Assembly: GCA_947381325.1 (NCBI GenBank)
Contig: CANCUP010000008.1
Span: 1-39,082 of the forward strand
Direction: 5' to 3'
Source of the DNA: Comamonadaceae bacterium
Lineage (GTDB): Bacteria > Pseudomonadota > Gammaproteobacteria > Burkholderiales > Burkholderiaceae_C
Length of the DNA stretch: 39,082 bases
Positions 16,298-25,087 of this stretch are shown here, piece by piece. The translations under genes were made by a program, and so were the position numbers. The number at the start of each line of letters is the position of its first letter. Position 1 is the stretch's first letter. Under the pieces are notes generated by a model. That model had not been told where the DNA came from and searched no databases. It saw only the letters and a program-made list of their open reading frames with translations.

Positions 16298-17134
16298 TCA
16301 GGCCGAGGTTCTGAGTTGGTAGGGGCGCGTGTGCTGCAGGCTGGGGAGCTTTTTTCGCGCTTGTAGAACTTCAGACAAGTCAAGCTCCGCCATCAAAATT
16401 CCCGTGCCTTCTGGTTTTTCGGCCACCACCTCGCCCCATGGGTTGACCACCAGCGAGTGCCCATAGGTGGTGCGTCCATCTTCGTGCAGACCATGCTGCG
16501 CTGGAGCCAAAACAAAACAACCTGTTTCGATGGCACGCGCGCGCAACAGAGTGTGCCAATGCGCCAGACCGGTTGGCACGGTGAAGGCCGAGGGCACGGC
16601 CAAGATGTCTGCGCCTGCCAGCGCGAGGTCGCGGTAGAGCTGTGCAAAACGCAGGTCATAGCACACGCTCATGCCCAGCGTGTAGTTGGCGCCTTTCACG
16701 ACCACAGCCTCTTGGCCTGCGACAAAACGTGCCGACTCTTGGTAACGCTCACCGCGCCCGAGGTCTACATCGAACAAATGAATTTTGTCGTAGTGCGCCA
16801 CCACATCACCTTGTCGGTTAATGAAGAAGCTGCGATTGGCCAGCCGCTGAGCTTCGACGCGAATGGCGATGGAGCCGACCAACACATCCATCTGGTACTG
16901 CCGTGCGAGCGCGCTCATGGTTTGCAGGTGTGGGTCATCTGCTTGCGCATGAGATTTTTCCAACAAGGCGCAAGGGCGACGGTCCAGCACCGTGGTCATT
17001 TCTGGTGTGACCAAGAGGTCTGCGTTGTGCCGTGCAGCATCTTCAAAACCTGCTTTCACACAGGCGAGGTTGATGTCGGCTTCGGTGCTGGCGCGCATTT
17101 GCAGCAGCGCGACTTTCAGAGGGCGTGGGTTCAT
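16298..17134 (-). CDS. Nit-family carbon-nitrogen hydrolase (deaminated glutathione amidase-like)
   Basis: 278-residue nitrilase-superfamily amidase. The catalytic triad is visible: Glu45 (TPEMTT), Lys117 (HYDKIHLFDVDL) and Cys158 (MSVCYDLRF). This wording matches the Nit1/NitB branch, which hydrolyses deaminated glutathione, a repair reaction, rather than true nitrilases. ATG at 17134 (MNPRPLKVALLQM) is chosen because the family starts there; an in-frame ATG at 17173 adds 13 unrelated residues. It is divergent from the RBBP9-like gene. The glutathione link agrees with the persulfide theme of the window but is only circumstantial. Confidence 0.85.
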   Translation of the reverse strand: MNPRPLKVALLQMRASTEADINLACVKAGFEDAARHNADLLVTPEMTTVLDRRPCALLEKSHAQADDPHLQTMSALARQYQMDVLVGSIAIRVEAQRLANRSFFINRQGDVVAHYDKIHLFDVDLGRGERYQESARFVAGQEAVVVKGANYTLGMSVCYDLRFAQLYRDLALAGADILAVPSAFTVPTGLAHWHTLLRARAIETGCFVLAPAQHGLHEDGRTTYGHSLVVNPWGEVVAEKPEGTGILMAELDLSEVLQARKKLPSLQHTRPYQLRTSA

Positions 17135-17233
17135 GGCCTTGATCTTAGCGAGCCGCCAAACGGCAACGCTCATGGTGGGTGTTGCGCGAGACGACAGGGT
17201 GCTTGTCTATATACGCCACAGCACATAAGCAAA

Positions 17234-17258
17234 CAACAATTGATTCGTTGTTGATTCG
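17234..17258. promoter_or_regulatory. Repeat cluster upstream of the RBBP9-cysTWA operon
   Basis: CAACAA ... TTGTTG (17234-17239, 17248-17253) forms a dyad overlapping a direct repeat TTGATTCG-TTG-TTGATTCG (17240-17258). It lies 17 bases before the RBBP9-like start and is a candidate operator; a CysB-type activator site is possible but no consensus can be claimed. Confidence 0.35.
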
Positions 17259-17274
17259 AGACGGGCCTCACACA

Positions 17275-17889
17275 ATGCAGGCCATGTCTTCTTCTCCCAC
17301 ACTCATCATCGTGCCCGGTTGGCGCGATTCAGGCCCTGGCCACTGGCAGAGCCTGTGGGCCGACGGCTTGACGCATGCTGTTCGGGTGCAGCAAGACGAT
17401 TGGATGTCACCCACCCGCAGCGCCTGGGTGCGCAGCATTGGCCACACCGTGTTGGCACAAGACGGCCCGGTGGTGCTGGTAGGTCACAGCTTGGGCTGCA
17501 TTGCCATCACGCATTTGCCGCCCGAGGTGGTGACACGCGTTCAAGGCGCTCTGTTGGTGGCCCCGGCCGATCCTGAGCGTCGTGCACCTTTGGTCGACTT
17601 TGCCCCCGTGCCTTACCAGCCTTTGCCTTACCGCAGTGTGTTGGTGGCCAGCAGCAACGACCCTTATTGTTCAGTTCGCACCGCAGGGGCCTATGCCCGC
17701 TCGTGGGGCAGTGAATTTGTCCGTTTGCAAAACGCTGGGCACATCAATGTCGAGTCGGGTTTTGGCGACTGGCCGCTGGGACTGGCGCTGTTGCAATCCC
17801 TGGTTGGACACAGCTTGAGCTTACGTGCCCCGCTTTCCGTGGCACACCCTCACGGTCATGCGCGGGTCCCAGCCACTGTTCAAGGTTAA
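17275..17889 (+). CDS. RBBP9/YdeN-family alpha/beta serine hydrolase
   Basis: 204-residue single-domain hydrolase. The N-terminal IIVPGWRDSGPGHWQS is the family signature, the nucleophile elbow is VGHSLGC, and the acid and base lie in SSNDPYCS and NAGHINVESGFGDWP. The substrate is unknown for this family. ATG at 17275 is used; ATG at 17284 is equally possible. It ends three bases before cysT, so it appears to be the first gene of the sulfate-permease operon, an unusual partner. The C-terminal 25 residues after the catalytic domain are not family-like. Confidence 0.85.
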   Translation: MQAMSSSPTLIIVPGWRDSGPGHWQSLWADGLTHAVRVQQDDWMSPTRSAWVRSIGHTVLAQDGPVVLVGHSLGCIAITHLPPEVVTRVQGALLVAPADPERRAPLVDFAPVPYQPLPYRSVLVASSNDPYCSVRTAGAYARSWGSEFVRLQNAGHINVESGFGDWPLGLALLQSLVGHSLSLRAPLSVAHPHGHARVPATVQG

Positions 17890-17892
17890 TTC

Positions 17893-18747
17893 ATGGCACT
17901 CTTTTCTTTGCCACAGCGGCACCGCCCTGCGCGCGTGCTGCCGGGTTTCAACATCACCCTGGGCTTCACGCTGACGTACCTCAGCTTGATCGTGCTCATT
18001 CCTTTGTCGGCCTTGATCTTCAAAACTTTCACGCTCACCTGGGAGCAGTTTTGGGCTGCCGTTACAGGCCCGCGTGTGATGGCCTCTTACCGCTTGACCT
18101 TTGGTGCCTCACTGGTGGCGGCTTTGGTGAATGTGGTGTTTGGCTTGCTGGTCGCTTGGGTGCTGGTGCGTTACAACTTCTTTGGCAAGAAGGTGGTCGA
18201 TGCCTTGGTGGACTTGCCGTTTGCGCTGCCCACCGCGGTGGCGGGTATATCGCTGACGGCTTTGCTGGCGGGCAACGGCTGGATCGGTCAGTACCTTGAA
18301 CCGCTGGGCATTCAGTTGGCGTTCAACCCCAACGGGGTGGTGATTGCCTTGATCTTCATTGGCTTGCCGTTTGTGGTGCGCACCGTGCAGCCGGTGTTGG
18401 AAGATGCCGAAAAAGAACAGGAAGAAGCCGCCACATGTCTGGGGGCCACGCGCTGGCAAATTTTCAGTCGGGTGATTTTTCCGTCCATCGCGCCTGCCCT
18501 GTTGACAGGCTTTGCCATGGCTTTTGCGCGCGCCATTGGTGAGTACGGCTCGGTCATTTTCATTGCCGGCAACATGCCCATGGTGTCGGAGATCACGCCA
18601 CTCATCATCATCGGCAAGCTGGAACAGTACGACTACGCGGGCGCCACTGCGGTGGCGGTGGTGATGCTGGTGATCTCGTTCGTGTTGTTGCTGGTCATCA
18701 ACGCCTTGCAAGCTTGGCAGCGTCGCCACACCGGAGCGCCCGCATGA
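17893..18747 (+). CDS. cysT: Sulfate/thiosulfate ABC transporter permease CysT
   Basis: 284-residue inner-membrane permease (also called CysU) with six helices and the EAA loop [21 protein letters not shown] (cytoplasmic contact with CysA). Wording such as [23 protein letters not shown] shortened to [31 protein letters not shown] and [13 protein letters not shown] is diagnostic for the sulfate transporters. It pairs with CysW (4-base ATGA overlap). The matching receptor gene is the frameshifted sbp at 6047-7086. Confidence 0.94.
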   Translation: MALFSLPQRHRPARVLPGFNITLGFTLTYLSLIVLIPLSALIFKTFTLTWEQFWAAVTGPRVMASYRLTFGASLVAALVNVVFGLLVAWVLVRYNFFGKKVVDALVDLPFALPTAVAGISLTALLAGNGWIGQYLEPLGIQLAFNPNGVVIALIFIGLPFVVRTVQPVLEDAEKEQEEAATCLGATRWQIFSRVIFPSIAPALLTGFAMAFARAIGEYGSVIFIAGNMPMVSEITPLIIIGKLEQYDYAGATAVAVVMLVISFVLLLVINALQAWQRRHTGAPA

Positions 18748-19682
18748 GTGCCGTGTTGAACCCTTCATCCCCCAAGGGTGTAACGGCCAAAGCCCAGCGT
18801 GCAGGCACCACCGAGCCCGCTTGGGTGCGCTGGAGTTTGATTGCCTTGGCGCTGTGCTTCATGTTTTTGTTCTTGGTCTTGCCCCTGGCGGCGGTGTTCA
18901 CCGAAGCCTTGCGCAAGGGCGTGGATGTGTACTGGCAAGCGCTGCAAGAGCCCGATGCGTGGTCGGCCATCCGCTTGACCTTTCTCACCGCCTTGATCGC
19001 CGTGCCCTTGAACTTGGTGTTTGGCGTGGCAGCGGCTTGGGCGATTGCGAAATACGAATTTCCGGGCAAGGCGTTTTTGACCACCTTGGTGGACTTGCCG
19101 TTTTCGGTGTCACCGGTGGTGGCGGGTTTGATTTATGTCTTGATGTTTGGTGCCCAGGGTTGGTTTGGCCCTTGGTTGCAAGCGCATGACATCCAAATCA
19201 TTTTTGCGGTGCCGGGCATTGTGTTGGCCACGGTGTTTGTGACCTTCCCGTTCATCGCCCGTGAGTTGATTCCGCTCATGCAAGCCCAAGGCAATGACGA
19301 AGAGCAAGCGGCCATCGTGCTCGGGGCCACCGGCTGGCAAACCTTTTGGCATGTGACCCTGCCCAACATCAAGTGGGGCCTGATTTACGGCGTCATCTTG
19401 TGCAACGCGCGGGCCATGGGCGAGTTTGGCGCGGTGTCGGTGGTGTCGGGCCACATACGGGGCCAAACCAACACCATGCCCTTGCATGTGGAAATTTTGT
19501 ACAACGAATACCAGTCGGCGGCGGCGTTTGCCGTGGCCTCGCTGTTGGCGCTGCTGGCCTTGGTGACCTTGGCCATCAAGTCGACGGTGGAGTGGCGTCA
19601 TGCACGCGAGCTCAAAGCCTCGGCCGATGTGCCGCCTGAACGTCCGAGCGCACCAACTTCTTCCAAGAGCACACAGCCATGA
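18744..19682 (+). CDS. cysW: Sulfate/thiosulfate ABC transporter permease CysW
   Basis: 312-residue permease, partner of CysT. ATG at 18744 overlaps the cysT stop (ATGA). Six helices; the EAA loop is [22 protein letters not shown]; the [20 protein letters not shown] region is typical of CysW. A short Ser/Pro-rich C-terminal tail (about 20 residues) follows the last helix. It overlaps cysA by four bases. Confidence 0.94.
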   Translation: MSAVLNPSSPKGVTAKAQRAGTTEPAWVRWSLIALALCFMFLFLVLPLAAVFTEALRKGVDVYWQALQEPDAWSAIRLTFLTALIAVPLNLVFGVAAAWAIAKYEFPGKAFLTTLVDLPFSVSPVVAGLIYVLMFGAQGWFGPWLQAHDIQIIFAVPGIVLATVFVTFPFIARELIPLMQAQGNDEEQAAIVLGATGWQTFWHVTLPNIKWGLIYGVILCNARAMGEFGAVSVVSGHIRGQTNTMPLHVEILYNEYQSAAAFAVASLLALLALVTLAIKSTVEWRHARELKASADVPPERPSAPTSSKSTQP

Positions 19683-20767
19683 GCATTGAAATCCGAAACA
19701 TCCACAAGCAGTTTGGCGACTTTCAAGCGCTGGGTGACGTCAGCCTGGACATTGAATCCGGTGAACTGATCGCCTTGCTTGGCCCCTCGGGCTGTGGCAA
19801 GACCACCTTGCTGCGCATCATTGCGGGTTTAGAGACCGCCGATCACGGCACGATTTTGTTCAGCGGCGAAGACACCACCCATGTGCACGTGCGTGAGCGC
19901 CATGTGGGTTTTGTGTTTCAGCACTACGCGCTGTTTCGCCACATGACGGTGTTTGAAAACGTGGCCTTTGGCCTGCGCGTCAAACCCCGCAGCGAGCGCC
20001 CGAGCGAGGCGCAGATCCAGCAAAAAGTGCACGAGCTCTTGAGCCTGGTGCAACTCGACTGGTTGGCCGACCGCTACCCCTCGCAGCTCTCGGGCGGGCA
20101 GCGCCAACGCATTGCGCTGGCCCGCGCCTTGGCGGTGGAGCCCAAGGTGTTGCTGCTGGATGAACCCTTTGGCGCTTTGGATGCCAAGGTGCGCAAAGAG
20201 TTGCGCCGCTGGTTGCGCCGCTTGCACGACGACTTGAACGTCACCACCATCTTCGTCACCCATGACCAAGAAGAGGCGCTCGAAGTGGCCGACCGTGTGG
20301 TGGTGATGAACCGGGGCCAGGTAGAGCAAGTGGGTTCACCCCAACAGGTGTGGGAACACCCGGCCAGCCCGTTTGTCTATGGCTTTTTGGGCGATGTCAA
20401 TTTGTTCCATGGCCGTGCCCATGAAGGCGAGATGCACATTGGCATCGAAGGCCAGACCGTGCGCGTTCCCAGCCCCGAGCACCAGAACGTCCAAGATGCC
20501 AAAGCCTCTGTGTTTGTGCGTCCGCACGACCTGGATGTGCGCCGCTACACGCAGGGTGACGAGGGCATCGTGGCGCAGCTCACACGCGCCATCGTGGTGG
20601 GGCCAACGGCTCGGCTGGAGTTGGTCGCCGTGGAAGGCGACAACCCATCAGGAGAGCAAATCATCGAAGCGCAAATTCCTGCTGCGCAGTTTTATGACCA
20701 AGGCTTTGTCGAGGGCGACACCTTGCTGCTGACGCCGCGCAAGGCGCGGGTGTTTGTGGCCGCTTAG
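19679..20767 (+). CDS. cysA: Sulfate/thiosulfate ABC transporter ATP-binding protein CysA
   Basis: 362-residue ATPase. Walker [11 protein letters not shown]-loop [18 protein letters not shown], signature LSGGQRQR, Walker [13 protein letters not shown], switch [11 protein letters not shown]-terminal TOBE-like regulatory domain (about residues 240-362) includes [12 protein letters not shown] and FVRPHDLDV, both typical of CysA. ATGA overlap with cysW. It is the last gene of the operon, followed directly by a strong terminator. Confidence 0.95.
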   Translation: MSIEIRNIHKQFGDFQALGDVSLDIESGELIALLGPSGCGKTTLLRIIAGLETADHGTILFSGEDTTHVHVRERHVGFVFQHYALFRHMTVFENVAFGLRVKPRSERPSEAQIQQKVHELLSLVQLDWLADRYPSQLSGGQRQRIALARALAVEPKVLLLDEPFGALDAKVRKELRRWLRRLHDDLNVTTIFVTHDQEEALEVADRVVVMNRGQVEQVGSPQQVWEHPASPFVYGFLGDVNLFHGRAHEGEMHIGIEGQTVRVPSPEHQNVQDAKASVFVRPHDLDVRRYTQGDEGIVAQLTRAIVVGPTARLELVAVEGDNPSGEQIIEAQIPAAQFYDQGFVEGDTLLLTPRKARVFVAA

Positions 20768-20785
20768 GCGAATGCCAGTGGCTAG

Positions 20786-20815
20786 CCTGTCAGCCCTGCC
20801 GGCTTACAGGTTTTT
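20786..20815 (+). terminator. Rho-independent terminator after cysA
   Basis: CCTGTCAGCC and GGCTTACAGG pair with one mismatch around a CTGCC loop, followed by TTTTT (20811-20815). It overlaps the last codons of the converging hydrolase gene. Confidence 0.8.
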
Positions 20816-21709
20816 GGCAAACCACGCCACAGCGCGTTGCCAGCCATCGGTGGCAGGGCCTGCGCGGTAGCTGGCGCGGTAGTCAGCGTGAAAGGCGTGG
20901 GGGGTGTCGGGGTAGACCACAAAGTCGCTGGCTTTGGCGGCGGCATTGCCTTGCGCCCCGGCTTGGGCCAGCGCGGCTTTCATGCGGTCCACCGATGCCA
21001 CGGGAATGCCGGTGTCCGCCGCGCCATACAAGCCCAGTACCGGGGCTTTGAGTTGGGCCGCTTGTTCAATGGGGTGGCTGGGGGTGATCGGGTTGGTTTG
21101 GCCTTCCAAGCGACCGTACCAAGCCACACCGGCTTTGACGCTGGGGTTGCGTTGTGCGTACAGCCAGGTGATGCGACCGCCCCAGCAAAACCCAGTGATG
21201 CCAATGCGTTGTGTGTTGCCGCCTTGCCCACCGGCCCAGGCCACACAGGCGTCCAAGTCGCCCATCACTTGGGCATCGGGCACTTTGGCAATCACTTCGG
21301 CTTGCAGTTTGGCAATTTCGCCATAGCTGCTGGCGTCGCCCTGGCGGATGAACATCTCAGGCGCAATGGCCAGGTAACCCTCTTTGGCCAGGCGGCGCGT
21401 CACATCGGCGATGTATTCGTGCACGCCAAAAATTTCCGAAATCACCAGCACCACGGGCAGGTTGGTTTTGCCTGCTGGCGCCGAGCGGTAGGCGGGCATC
21501 TTGAAGCCGTTGACGTCAATCACCACCTCGCCGCTGACCAGTCCATCGCTGGGGGTTTTGATGGCGGTTTGAGCCATCAGGGGCATGGCCGCTGCGGCAT
21601 AGCCCAGTCCCAAGGCGGTCTGTAAAGCCAGGCGGCGTGTGGGCGCGGTGGTGCTGGCGTCGGTGCTGTCGAGCAGAGCTTGGCTGTCTTGGATCAAGTT
21701 GGTGTTCAT
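20804..21709 (-). CDS. Dienelactone-hydrolase-family protein, exported
   Basis: 301-residue alpha/beta hydrolase with the dienelactone hydrolase triad: Cys175 (ITGFCWGGR), an Asp in LYGAADTGIP and His in YPDTPHAFHADY; Glu92 (ISEIFGVHEYI) also fits. An N-terminal twin-arginine-like stretch (TRRLALQTALGLGYAAAAMP, with residues 25-47) suggests export or a membrane anchor, unlike cytosolic ClcD. Its ATG overlaps the PmpB-like stop (ATGA), so it is translationally coupled to the sulfur-transport operon. Members of this family are often annotated by default as dienelactone hydrolases; a real ring-cleavage role here is doubtful. Confidence 0.85.
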   Translation of the reverse strand: MNTNLIQDSQALLDSTDASTTAPTRRLALQTALGLGYAAAAMPLMAQTAIKTPSDGLVSGEVVIDVNGFKMPAYRSAPAGKTNLPVVLVISEIFGVHEYIADVTRRLAKEGYLAIAPEMFIRQGDASSYGEIAKLQAEVIAKVPDAQVMGDLDACVAWAGGQGGNTQRIGITGFCWGGRITWLYAQRNPSVKAGVAWYGRLEGQTNPITPSHPIEQAAQLKAPVLGLYGAADTGIPVASVDRMKAALAQAGAQGNAAAKASDFVVYPDTPHAFHADYRASYRAGPATDGWQRAVAWFAKNL

Positions 21710-22149
21710 GGCTGACTTTCTGTCTCAGAAGAGGGGGATGGATGGAGGGGCATCAGTTCACACGCGATCATGCCAAAGATCATGGCCCCCACGAAATAGA
21801 GGGCTTTTTCTTGGCCAGCGGCCAAGCTGACCAAAGCAGGTCCTGGGCAAAAACCGGCCAAGCCCCAACCGATGCCAAACACCAGGCTGCCGATGACCAC
21901 ACGGCGGTCGATCAGCTCAGAGGCAGGCCAATCAAACGCTTCGCCCAGCATGGGTTGGCGGCGTTTTTTGGCCCAGGCAAAAGCAAACACGCCCACGCCA
22001 ATGGCGCCGCCCATGACCAAGGCCAGGGAGGGGTCCCATGCGCCGGTGATGTCCAAAAAGCCGATGACTTTGCCGGGGTCGGTCATGCCCGACAGCATGA
22101 GGCCCAACCCAAAAATCAGGCCCACCACAAATTCACTGATGCGTTGCAT
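21706..22149 (-). CDS. YeeE/YedE-family sulfur transporter half-protein (PmpB-like)
   Basis: 147-residue membrane protein with about four helices, corresponding to the second half of full-length YeeE/YedE thiosulfate or sulfane-sulfur transporters. [14 protein letters not shown] carries the conserved Cys proposed to relay sulfur; [20 protein letters not shown] shortened to [15 protein letters not shown] is diagnostic. AAGGAG precedes the ATG at 22149. The first half is encoded 10 bases upstream. Confidence 0.88.
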   Translation of the reverse strand: MQRISEFVVGLIFGLGLMLSGMTDPGKVIGFLDITGAWDPSLALVMGGAIGVGVFAFAWAKKRRQPMLGEAFDWPASELIDRRVVIGSLVFGIGWGLAGFCPGPALVSLAAGQEKALYFVGAMIFGMIACELMPLHPSPSSETESQP

Positions 22150-22159
22150 GTTCACTCCT

Positions 22160-22600
22160 TCATCGCACGATGTGTTTGAGCACAAACACAGTGGCAAAGC
22201 CTGCGGCCATGAACAGCCCTGTGGCGGCGAGCGAGCGGTGTGACAAGCGTGACAAACCGCACACGCCATGGCCACTCGTGCAACCCGAACCGTAGCGGGT
22301 GCCCCAGCCGACCAACACACCTGCGATCAGCACCAGACCCGTGCTGGCGTCGATCCGTGGGGCTTCAAGCCAGCCCACAGGCGCAAGGGCTTGAACGACC
22401 CAGGGCGCGGCAAACAGTCCCGCCAAAAAACTGAGCCGCCACAGACTGTCGGTGCGTTTGGGCCGCAGGAGCCCGCCCAAGATGCCACTGATGCCCAAGA
22501 TGCGGCCATTGAGCAAGATGAGCAGGGCCGAGGCCAAGCCCAACAGAACGCCACCAGCCAGTGAGGCCGAGGGTGTGAAGTGGTTCCAGTCGATCGTCAT
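22160..22600 (-). CDS. YeeE/YedE-family sulfur transporter half-protein (PmpA-like)
   Basis: 146-residue membrane protein, first half of a split YeeE/YedE transporter. The signature [17 protein letters not shown] in full reads [17 protein letters not shown], with two conserved cysteines in the predicted substrate path. The start is ATG 22600, ten bases after the BigR-like gene. With the PmpB-like protein it probably forms one functional unit importing a reduced sulfur species, by analogy with characterised YeeE; the direction and substrate are inferred. Confidence 0.88.
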   Translation of the reverse strand: MTIDWNHFTPSASLAGGVLLGLASALLILLNGRILGISGILGGLLRPKRTDSLWRLSFLAGLFAAPWVVQALAPVGWLEAPRIDASTGLVLIAGVLVGWGTRYGSGCTSGHGVCGLSRLSHRSLAATGLFMAAGFATVFVLKHIVR

Positions 22601-22610
22601 GCAAGGTCTT

Positions 22611-22922
22611 TCAGGTCTTGCAGAAGTTGGCGTACAGCACGTGCATGACGGCCAGTGCTTCTTGGCTGGTGATTTGGTAGTAAATATTTTTGCCTTCACG
22701 GCGCGTGCTGACCAATCCCTCGTTGCGCAAGACGCTGAGTTGCTGCGACAAGGTGGGCTGTACGATGCCCAACAGCTCTTCGAGTTCGCTCACGCATTTT
22801 TCACCCTCGGTGAGTTGGCACAACAGCATGAGGCGGTCTGCGTTAGAGAGCACCTTCATCAAGCGGCAGGCTTGATCGGCAGACTGGTGCATGCTGGCGA
22901 GGTCAAAGGTCTGTTTTTTCAT
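22611..22922 (-). CDS. ArsR-family thiol-sensing repressor, BigR/SqrR-like
   Basis: 103-residue winged-helix regulator, paralog of the partial gene at 1-296. Cys35 (LLCQL) and Cys101 (ANFCKT) are 66 residues apart, exactly the spacing of the sulfide/persulfide-responsive pair of SqrR (41/107) and BigR (42/108). Cys43 is additional. Recognition region VSELEELLGIVQPTLSQQL; wing RREGKNIYYQI. It heads an operon with the two YeeE/YedE halves and the hydrolase. A dyad-rich AT region lies directly upstream, shared with the divergent methyltransferase-MFS genes. Confidence 0.93.
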   Translation of the reverse strand: MKKQTFDLASMHQSADQACRLMKVLSNADRLMLLCQLTEGEKCVSELEELLGIVQPTLSQQLSVLRNEGLVSTRREGKNIYYQITSQEALAVMHVLYANFCKT

Positions 22923-22943
22923 CGAGAAATTGAGGGCTTTTTT

Positions 22944-22992
22944 TCAGTATATTAAAAAACATATACATGAGATGTATATTAATATTGACTGA
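22944..22992. promoter_or_regulatory. Dyad-rich operator region between BigR-like and methyltransferase genes
   Basis: TATACAT-GAG-ATGTATA (22962-22978) is a perfect 7-bp inverted repeat. It is nested in a wider imperfect palindrome with ends TCAGT (22944-22948) and ACTGA (22988-22992); a second dyad GTATAT ... ATATAC overlaps on the left. The extremely AT-rich DNA and symmetry fit a BigR-type operator and promoter serving both directions. Confidence 0.7.
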
Positions 22993-23027
22993 ATTATTTT
23001 CCAAAAGATCAATTGCAAAGGTTTGAC

Positions 23028-23657
23028 ATGGCGACGTTTAACAATCCCCTCGAGCGCTGGCAGCACCGTTTTGACATCGACGGCTATTTGTTTGGCGAGC
23101 AACCCAATGCTTACTTGGCCAGTCAACAGCAGCACCTGTTGCCAGGTACGGCTTTGTCGGTGGCCGATGGCGAAGGACGCAACAGCGTGTGGTTGGCCAA
23201 GCAAGGTTTGGCGGTGAATGCGTTTGACTTTTCGTCCAACGCGGTTCGCAAAGCGCACCAACTCGCTGCCTCGCACCAGGTGGGGGTGAACTTTCAGTGC
23301 AGCGACTGGCAGTCTTTCAACTGGCAAGCGGGTCATTACGACAACGTGGTGGGCATCTTTTTTCAATTTGCGGGGCCCGAGCAACGTGCCCAACTGTTTG
23401 AACGCATGGACGCTTGCCTCAAGCCCGGTGGTGTGCTGGTGATTCAGGGCTACAGCACCGAGCAGCTGCGCTTCAACACGGGAGGGCCGGGCGAGCTGGA
23501 CCATTTGTATGACGAAGCGCTGATGCGCGCCTCATTTCCAGGCTACGAGGTGCTGGACTTGCGCACCTACGAAGCCGACATCGCCGAGGGCTCTGCGCAC
23601 AAAGGCATGTCAGGCCTGGTGGGCTTTGTGGCCAAGAAGCCCTTGGACAGACCTTGA
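23028..23657 (+). CDS. Class I SAM-dependent methyltransferase
   Basis: 209-residue methyltransferase with a Rossmann fold. Motif I reads SVADGEGRNSVWLA, followed by AFDFSSNAVRKA (acidic residue after strand 2) and VVGIFFQFAGPEQRAQLF, LKPGGVLVIQGYS. It is related to the TehB-like group. AAAGG precedes ATG 23028. It is divergent from the BigR-like gene and shares its operator region, and overlaps the MFS gene region by a TTGA stop/start arrangement. The methyl acceptor is unknown; a thiol or sulfide acceptor would suit the context but is only a guess. Confidence 0.85.
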   Translation: MATFNNPLERWQHRFDIDGYLFGEQPNAYLASQQQHLLPGTALSVADGEGRNSVWLAKQGLAVNAFDFSSNAVRKAHQLAASHQVGVNFQCSDWQSFNWQAGHYDNVVGIFFQFAGPEQRAQLFERMDACLKPGGVLVIQGYSTEQLRFNTGGPGELDHLYDEALMRASFPGYEVLDLRTYEADIAEGSAHKGMSGLVGFVAKKPLDRP

Positions 23658-23659
23658 GC

Positions 23660-24865
23660 ATGGAGGGCTCGGCAATCAACCAGACGATGAACCGCCAACT
23701 TCTCTTGCTTGCCGTTGCTCAGGGCTTGTTTCTGACCAACAACGTCACCTTCATTGGCATCAATGGCTTGGTGGGTTTGAGCTTGGCGCCAGTGGGGTGG
23801 ATGGCTACGTTGCCCGTGATGGGCTATGTGGTGGGCAGTGCGTTGAGCACGGGCTTGGTGGCCAAGTCGCAGCAGCGTTTCGGTCGCAAGGGGTCATTCC
23901 AACTGGGGCTGCTGGTGGCTTTGTTGTCCGCCGGTATGGGGGCTTGGGCGGTGATGATCCAGTCTTTTTGGATGCTGGTGCTGACCACATTTGTCGCTGG
24001 TTATTACAGCGCCAATGCACAGCTGTACCGCTTTGCAGCGGCAGAGTTGGCTCCAGACAATTTCCGCGAAAAGGCGGTGTCCTTGGTCATGGCCGGTGGG
24101 CTGATGGGTGCCATCGTTGGCCCCAATTTGTCGATGTACACCCAAAACTTGCTGGCATTTCCATTTGCCGGTGCTTATGTCGCACTGGCGTTGGTGGCCG
24201 TGCTGTCGATGGGCGTCATGTCGTGCATCACGTTTCCACCACAACCGCAGATGTCTGACGGTGACGATCCTGGGCGCCCTTTGAGCCAAATCATGCGCCA
24301 ACCTGTTTTCATGGTGGCCGCCTTGTGTGCCTCCTTGGGTTATGGCGTGATGAACTTGTTGATGGCGGCCACGCCCTTGGCCATGCAAGTGTGTGGATTG
24401 CCGTTTTCTGACACCGCTTGGGTGCTGCAGTGGCATGTGATCGGCATGTTTGCGCCTGGTTTTGTCACTGGGCACTTGATCAAGCGATTTGGGGTCTTGT
24501 CCGTGATGGGCCTTGGCGTGTTGTTGATCGTGGTCTGCATCGCTGTGGCGCTGTCGGGGACCGAACTGCATCAGTTTGTCTGGGCCTTGTTGATATTGGG
24601 CGTGGGTTGGAATTTCTTGTTCACGGGCAGCACCACCCTGGCGATGCTGGTGTATGCGCCCCAAGAAAAAAATCGCGCCGAGGCGGCGCTGAATTTTTGC
24701 GTGTTTGCCACCATGGCCGTGAGCTCATTTGCCTCGGGTGCTTTGGTGACCACCCAAGGGTGGTCATGGCTGAACTGGGGCTCTCTCTTGCCGATGGCCA
24801 TGGCCAGCTTGGGCTTGTTATGGCTGCGGGGAGCAGGCCACCTGAAGACTGCGCCGCCCATCTGA
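23660..24865 (+). CDS. MFS transporter
   Basis: 401-residue major facilitator with 12 predicted helices. The loop 2-3 motif is degenerate (KSQQRFGRKGSF, keeping the GRK), and the central cytoplasmic loop contains PQPQMSDGDDPGRPLSQ. ATG at 23660 lies two bases after the methyltransferase stop; ATG at 23687 (MNRQLLLLAVAQG) would also make a good N-terminus, and TTG 23654 is less likely. It is cotranscribed with the methyltransferase, so it may export or import that enzyme's substrate or product. No closer subfamily is recognised. Confidence 0.85.
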   Translation: MEGSAINQTMNRQLLLLAVAQGLFLTNNVTFIGINGLVGLSLAPVGWMATLPVMGYVVGSALSTGLVAKSQQRFGRKGSFQLGLLVALLSAGMGAWAVMIQSFWMLVLTTFVAGYYSANAQLYRFAAAELAPDNFREKAVSLVMAGGLMGAIVGPNLSMYTQNLLAFPFAGAYVALALVAVLSMGVMSCITFPPQPQMSDGDDPGRPLSQIMRQPVFMVAALCASLGYGVMNLLMAATPLAMQVCGLPFSDTAWVLQWHVIGMFAPGFVTGHLIKRFGVLSVMGLGVLLIVVCIAVALSGTELHQFVWALLILGVGWNFLFTGSTTLAMLVYAPQEKNRAEAALNFCVFATMAVSSFASGALVTTQGWSWLNWGSLLPMAMASLGLLWLRGAGHLKTAPPI

Positions 24866-24889
24866 GTTGTTTCGGGCTGCGCCGACCGA

Positions 24890-25087
24890 TCAAGCCTTGT
24901 CTTGCATCGGGCAGGTGTTCACGCCGAACAAGGTGTAGACGCCGCAAAACTGCAGCATGCCGGTGGTCAGCACTACGACGCCCAGATAACCCCACTCACC
25001 GATCACATGGTTGCTGGCCGCCAGCACCATGGCCGAGCCCACCACCACGCGCAAGATGCGGTCAATACCGCCCACATTGATGTTCAT
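24890..25087 (-). CDS. DUF2892 (YgaP-like) small inner-membrane protein
   Basis: 65-residue protein beginning MNINVGGIDRILRVVVGSAM, with two hydrophobic segments and a GVNTCPM motif after the second, typical of DUF2892. ATG 25087 is preferred over upstream in-frame codons because the family starts with MxxNVGxxDR. It converges on the MFS gene. It is the second DUF2892 protein in the window; both lie beside a BigR-like regulon. Confidence 0.87.
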   Translation of the reverse strand: MNINVGGIDRILRVVVGSAMVLAASNHVIGEWGYLGVVVLTTGMLQFCGVYTLFGVNTCPMQDKA

